DNA from: a bacterium
Lineage (GTDB): Bacteria; SZUA-79; Acidulodesulfobacterales; Acidulodesulfobacteraceae
Reading direction: 5' to 3'
NCBI GenBank assembly: GCA_021799935.1
Contig: JAJYZM010000071.1
Location: 1 to 5,838, forward strand
Length of the DNA: 5,838 nucleotides
Of this stretch, positions 4,120 through 5,838 are shown piece after piece. Made by a program: the position numbers and the translations under genes. The notes under the pieces are model-generated. The model was not told where the DNA came from. It was given only the letters and a program-made list of their open reading frames with translations, and did not search any database. Position 1 is the stretch's first letter, and the number at the start of each line of letters is the position of its first letter.

Positions 4120-5838
4120 TTATTTGAAATCAGACAATTCGGCTAAATACCCGCCGATAGAGGAATCCACATTAACGGAAATCTCCTCCGGCGTTCCGCA
4201 TGCGATTATTCTGCCGCCGCCGTCTCCGCCTTCCGGTCCCATATCGATTATATAGTCGGCCGATTTTATTACGTCTAAATTATGTTCAATGACTATTACG
4301 GTATTGCCTGCTTCTACTAAGAGATTCAATATGTTCAAAAGTTTGCTTATATCGTCAAAATGAAGTCCTGTTGTAGGTTCGTCGAGTATATAAAGCGTCT
4401 TATATTGTCCCGGCCTCGACAGTTCTTTCGAGAGTTTTATTCTTTGAGCCTCGCCTCCGGACAGCGTAGTCGCAAGCTGTCCTAAATTTATATAATCTAG
4501 TCCAACATCGATTAAAAACTTTAGCTTATGCGCGAGAGCCGGAATCGCATCGAAAAATTCATAAGCTTCTTTTACGGTCATGTTCAGGACGTCGTAAATA
4601 TTCTTATTCTTATACGCAATTTCTAAAGTAGGTCTGTTATATCTTTTCCCCTTGCAGACATCGCACATTACATAAACGTCCGGCATAAAAAGCATTTCTA
4701 TTTTTTTTACCCCGTCGCCGCTGCAGGCCTCGCATCTGCCTCCTTTTACGTTAAAACTGAATCTGCCGGGGTCGTAGCCTCTCGCCCTCGCTTCTTTTGT
4801 TCCCGCAAAAATATCCCTTATGAGCGTAAATATTCCGGTATAAGTAGCCGGATTAGACCTAGGCGTTCTCCCTATGGGGGACTGATCTATATTGACTACC
4901 CTGTCGAAATATTTTACGTTTATTATATCATCCGCCTCAAACTTTTTAAAATCTGATATATACCCGTTTTTATAGGCCGACAACGCCTGATAAAGCGTAT
5001 CTATTATCAAGGTGCTCTTTCCCGACCCGGATACTCCGGTAACGCATATAAAATTATTCAGCGGAATTTTAACATCGATATTTTTCAGGTTATTCATCCT
5101 GGCGCCTTTTATTTCCAAATAACCGGATAAACTGCCCCTCCTGAAACCGGGCATATTTATTTTTAATTTTCCGGTTAAATATTTACCGGTTAAAGAAGCG
5201 GGATTTTTAATGATTTCTTCCGGAGTTCCCTGAGCTACTATATAGCCTCCGTTTTTACCCGCTCCAGGCCCCATATCGATAATATAGTCGGATTTAAGCA
5301 TAGTAGCTTCATCGTGTTCTACGACAATAAGCGTATTGCCTTTGTCCCGCAAGTCTATAATCGTTTTAAGAAGCCGCTCGTTATCCCGCATATGCAGGCC
5401 TATGCTCGGTTCGTCCATAACGTATAGAACGCCTGTTAAACCTGAGCCAATTTGCGAAGCAAGTCTTATCCTCTGCGACTCTCCGCCGGAAAGCGTTTGG
5501 GCCTGCCTCGAAAGAGTCAGATATTCAAGCCCTACATTGGTTAAAAATTGCAGCCTGTCTTTAACCTCGTTTAAAATTTTAGCCGCGATACCGGCTTCGT
5601 AATCGCTTAAATTCAAATTTTTAAAAAAACTTAGGGCATCTTTAATGCTTAAGTTTACAATTTCGGCTATATTAAGTCCGCCTACCCTGTAACTGAGGGA
5701 TTCTTTCTTTAGCCTGAAGCCGCCGCACTCTGGGCATATTTTCTCGGCTTTAAATTTTCTTGGGTCCAGCAGGTAATTCCCTTCGGCTATATTTCTTTCA
5801 AGCATGGGCATGATGCCTTCCCAGTATTTTAAATAGAA
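4120..5838 (-). CDS. uvrA: UvrA, excinuclease ABC subunit A (C-terminal part, runs off right edge)
   Basis: Damage-recognition ATPase of nucleotide excision repair; as a dimer it scans DNA and loads UvrB. 572 residues are visible, against about 940 in the family, so roughly 370 N-terminal residues are missing. Numbering from the first visible residue: CPEC (35-38), first ABC signature LSGGESQR from 116, its Walker B VLYVMDEP (137-144) and VEHD (173-176), second Walker [10 protein letters not shown] (268-276), the [14 protein letters not shown] block, zinc module C369-x2-C372-x19-C392-x2-C395, second signature LSGGEAQR from 459, Walker B TLYILDEP (481-488) and IEH (517-519). The reading frame continues to the window edge as [15 protein letters not shown], which matches UvrA interior sequence, so the Met at 5811 is not the start. 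The first Walker A and damage-binding region lie outside. All visible catalytic motifs are intact. It is on the same strand as the ATPase, 322 bases upstream, with no sign of a shared job. Confidence 0.97.
   Translation of the reverse strand, partial: FYLKYWEGIMPMLERNIAEGNYLLDPRKFKAEKICPECGGFRLKKESLSYRVGGLNIAEIVNLSIKDALSFFKNLNLSDYEAGIAAKILNEVKDRLQFLTNVGLEYLTLSRQAQTLSGGESQRIRLASQIGSGLTGVLYVMDEPSIGLHMRDNERLLKTIIDLRDKGNTLIVVEHDEATMLKSDYIIDMGPGAGKNGGYIVAQGTPEEIIKNPASLTGKYLTGKLKINMPGFRRGSLSGYLEIKGARMNNLKNIDVKIPLNNFICVTGVSGSGKSTLIIDTLYQALSAYKNGYISDFKKFEADDIINVKYFDRVVNIDQSPIGRTPRSNPATYTGIFTLIRDIFAGTKEARARGYDPGRFSFNVKGGRCEACSGDGVKKIEMLFMPDVYVMCDVCKGKRYNRPTLEIAYKNKNIYDVLNMTVKEAYEFFDAIPALAHKLKFLIDVGLDYINLGQLATTLSGGEAQRIKLSKELSRPGQYKTLYILDEPTTGLHFDDISKLLNILNLLVEAGNTVIVIEHNLDVIKSADYIIDMGPEGGDGGGRIIACGTPEEISVNVDSSIGGYLAELSDFK

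Noticed and set aside
5809..5811. ATG at 5811 as the start of a shorter uvrA-like gene.
   Set aside because: The frame stays open to the window edge and the added residues continue UvrA homology, so the gene is cut by the window and not truncated.

Overview
The window is AT-rich, most strongly between the genes. It suggests a low-GC Gram-negative bacterium with Tat export and sigma-54 regulation. A proton-pumping type P-ATPase and a dispersed GTCATTGCGAGC-type repeat fit, without proving, a deltaproteobacterium-like and possibly acid-exposed organism. That assignment is inference; there is no rRNA or other phylogenetic marker except the UvrA fragment.

Layout, left to right: (1) 1-48, minus strand: the first 16 codons of a gene running off the left edge, with a twin-arginine (Tat) signal and a poly-G ribosome binding site. 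(2) 49-297: an AT-rich divergent intergenic region with a candidate promoter for each direction and a cluster of TTTTAAC direct repeats. (3) 298-1299, plus strand: a stand-alone sigma-54 activator (AAA+ plus Fis-type HTH, no sensory domain) with non-canonical ATPase switch residues. (4) 1307-1339: a hairpin terminator shared by two convergent genes. (5) 1365-3797, minus strand: a complete 810-residue P-type ATPase of the plasma-membrane H+-ATPase (P3A) group, with an unusual N-terminal cysteine quartet. (6) 3798-4119: 322 bases without a gene, holding a candidate -24/-12 (sigma-54) promoter for the ATPase, a dispersed inverted repeat and a short tandem repeat. (7) 4120-5838, minus strand: the C-terminal 572 residues of UvrA, running off the right edge.

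The most interesting idea is that genes 3 and 5 may form a regulatory pair. The window carries a sigma-54 activator, the convergent neighbouring ATPase gene has a GG-N10-GC promoter match, and the activator/Tat-gene divergent region has no such match. This would make proton extrusion a sigma-54-controlled response. It is a hypothesis from sequence only. UvrA looks like an unrelated neighbour.
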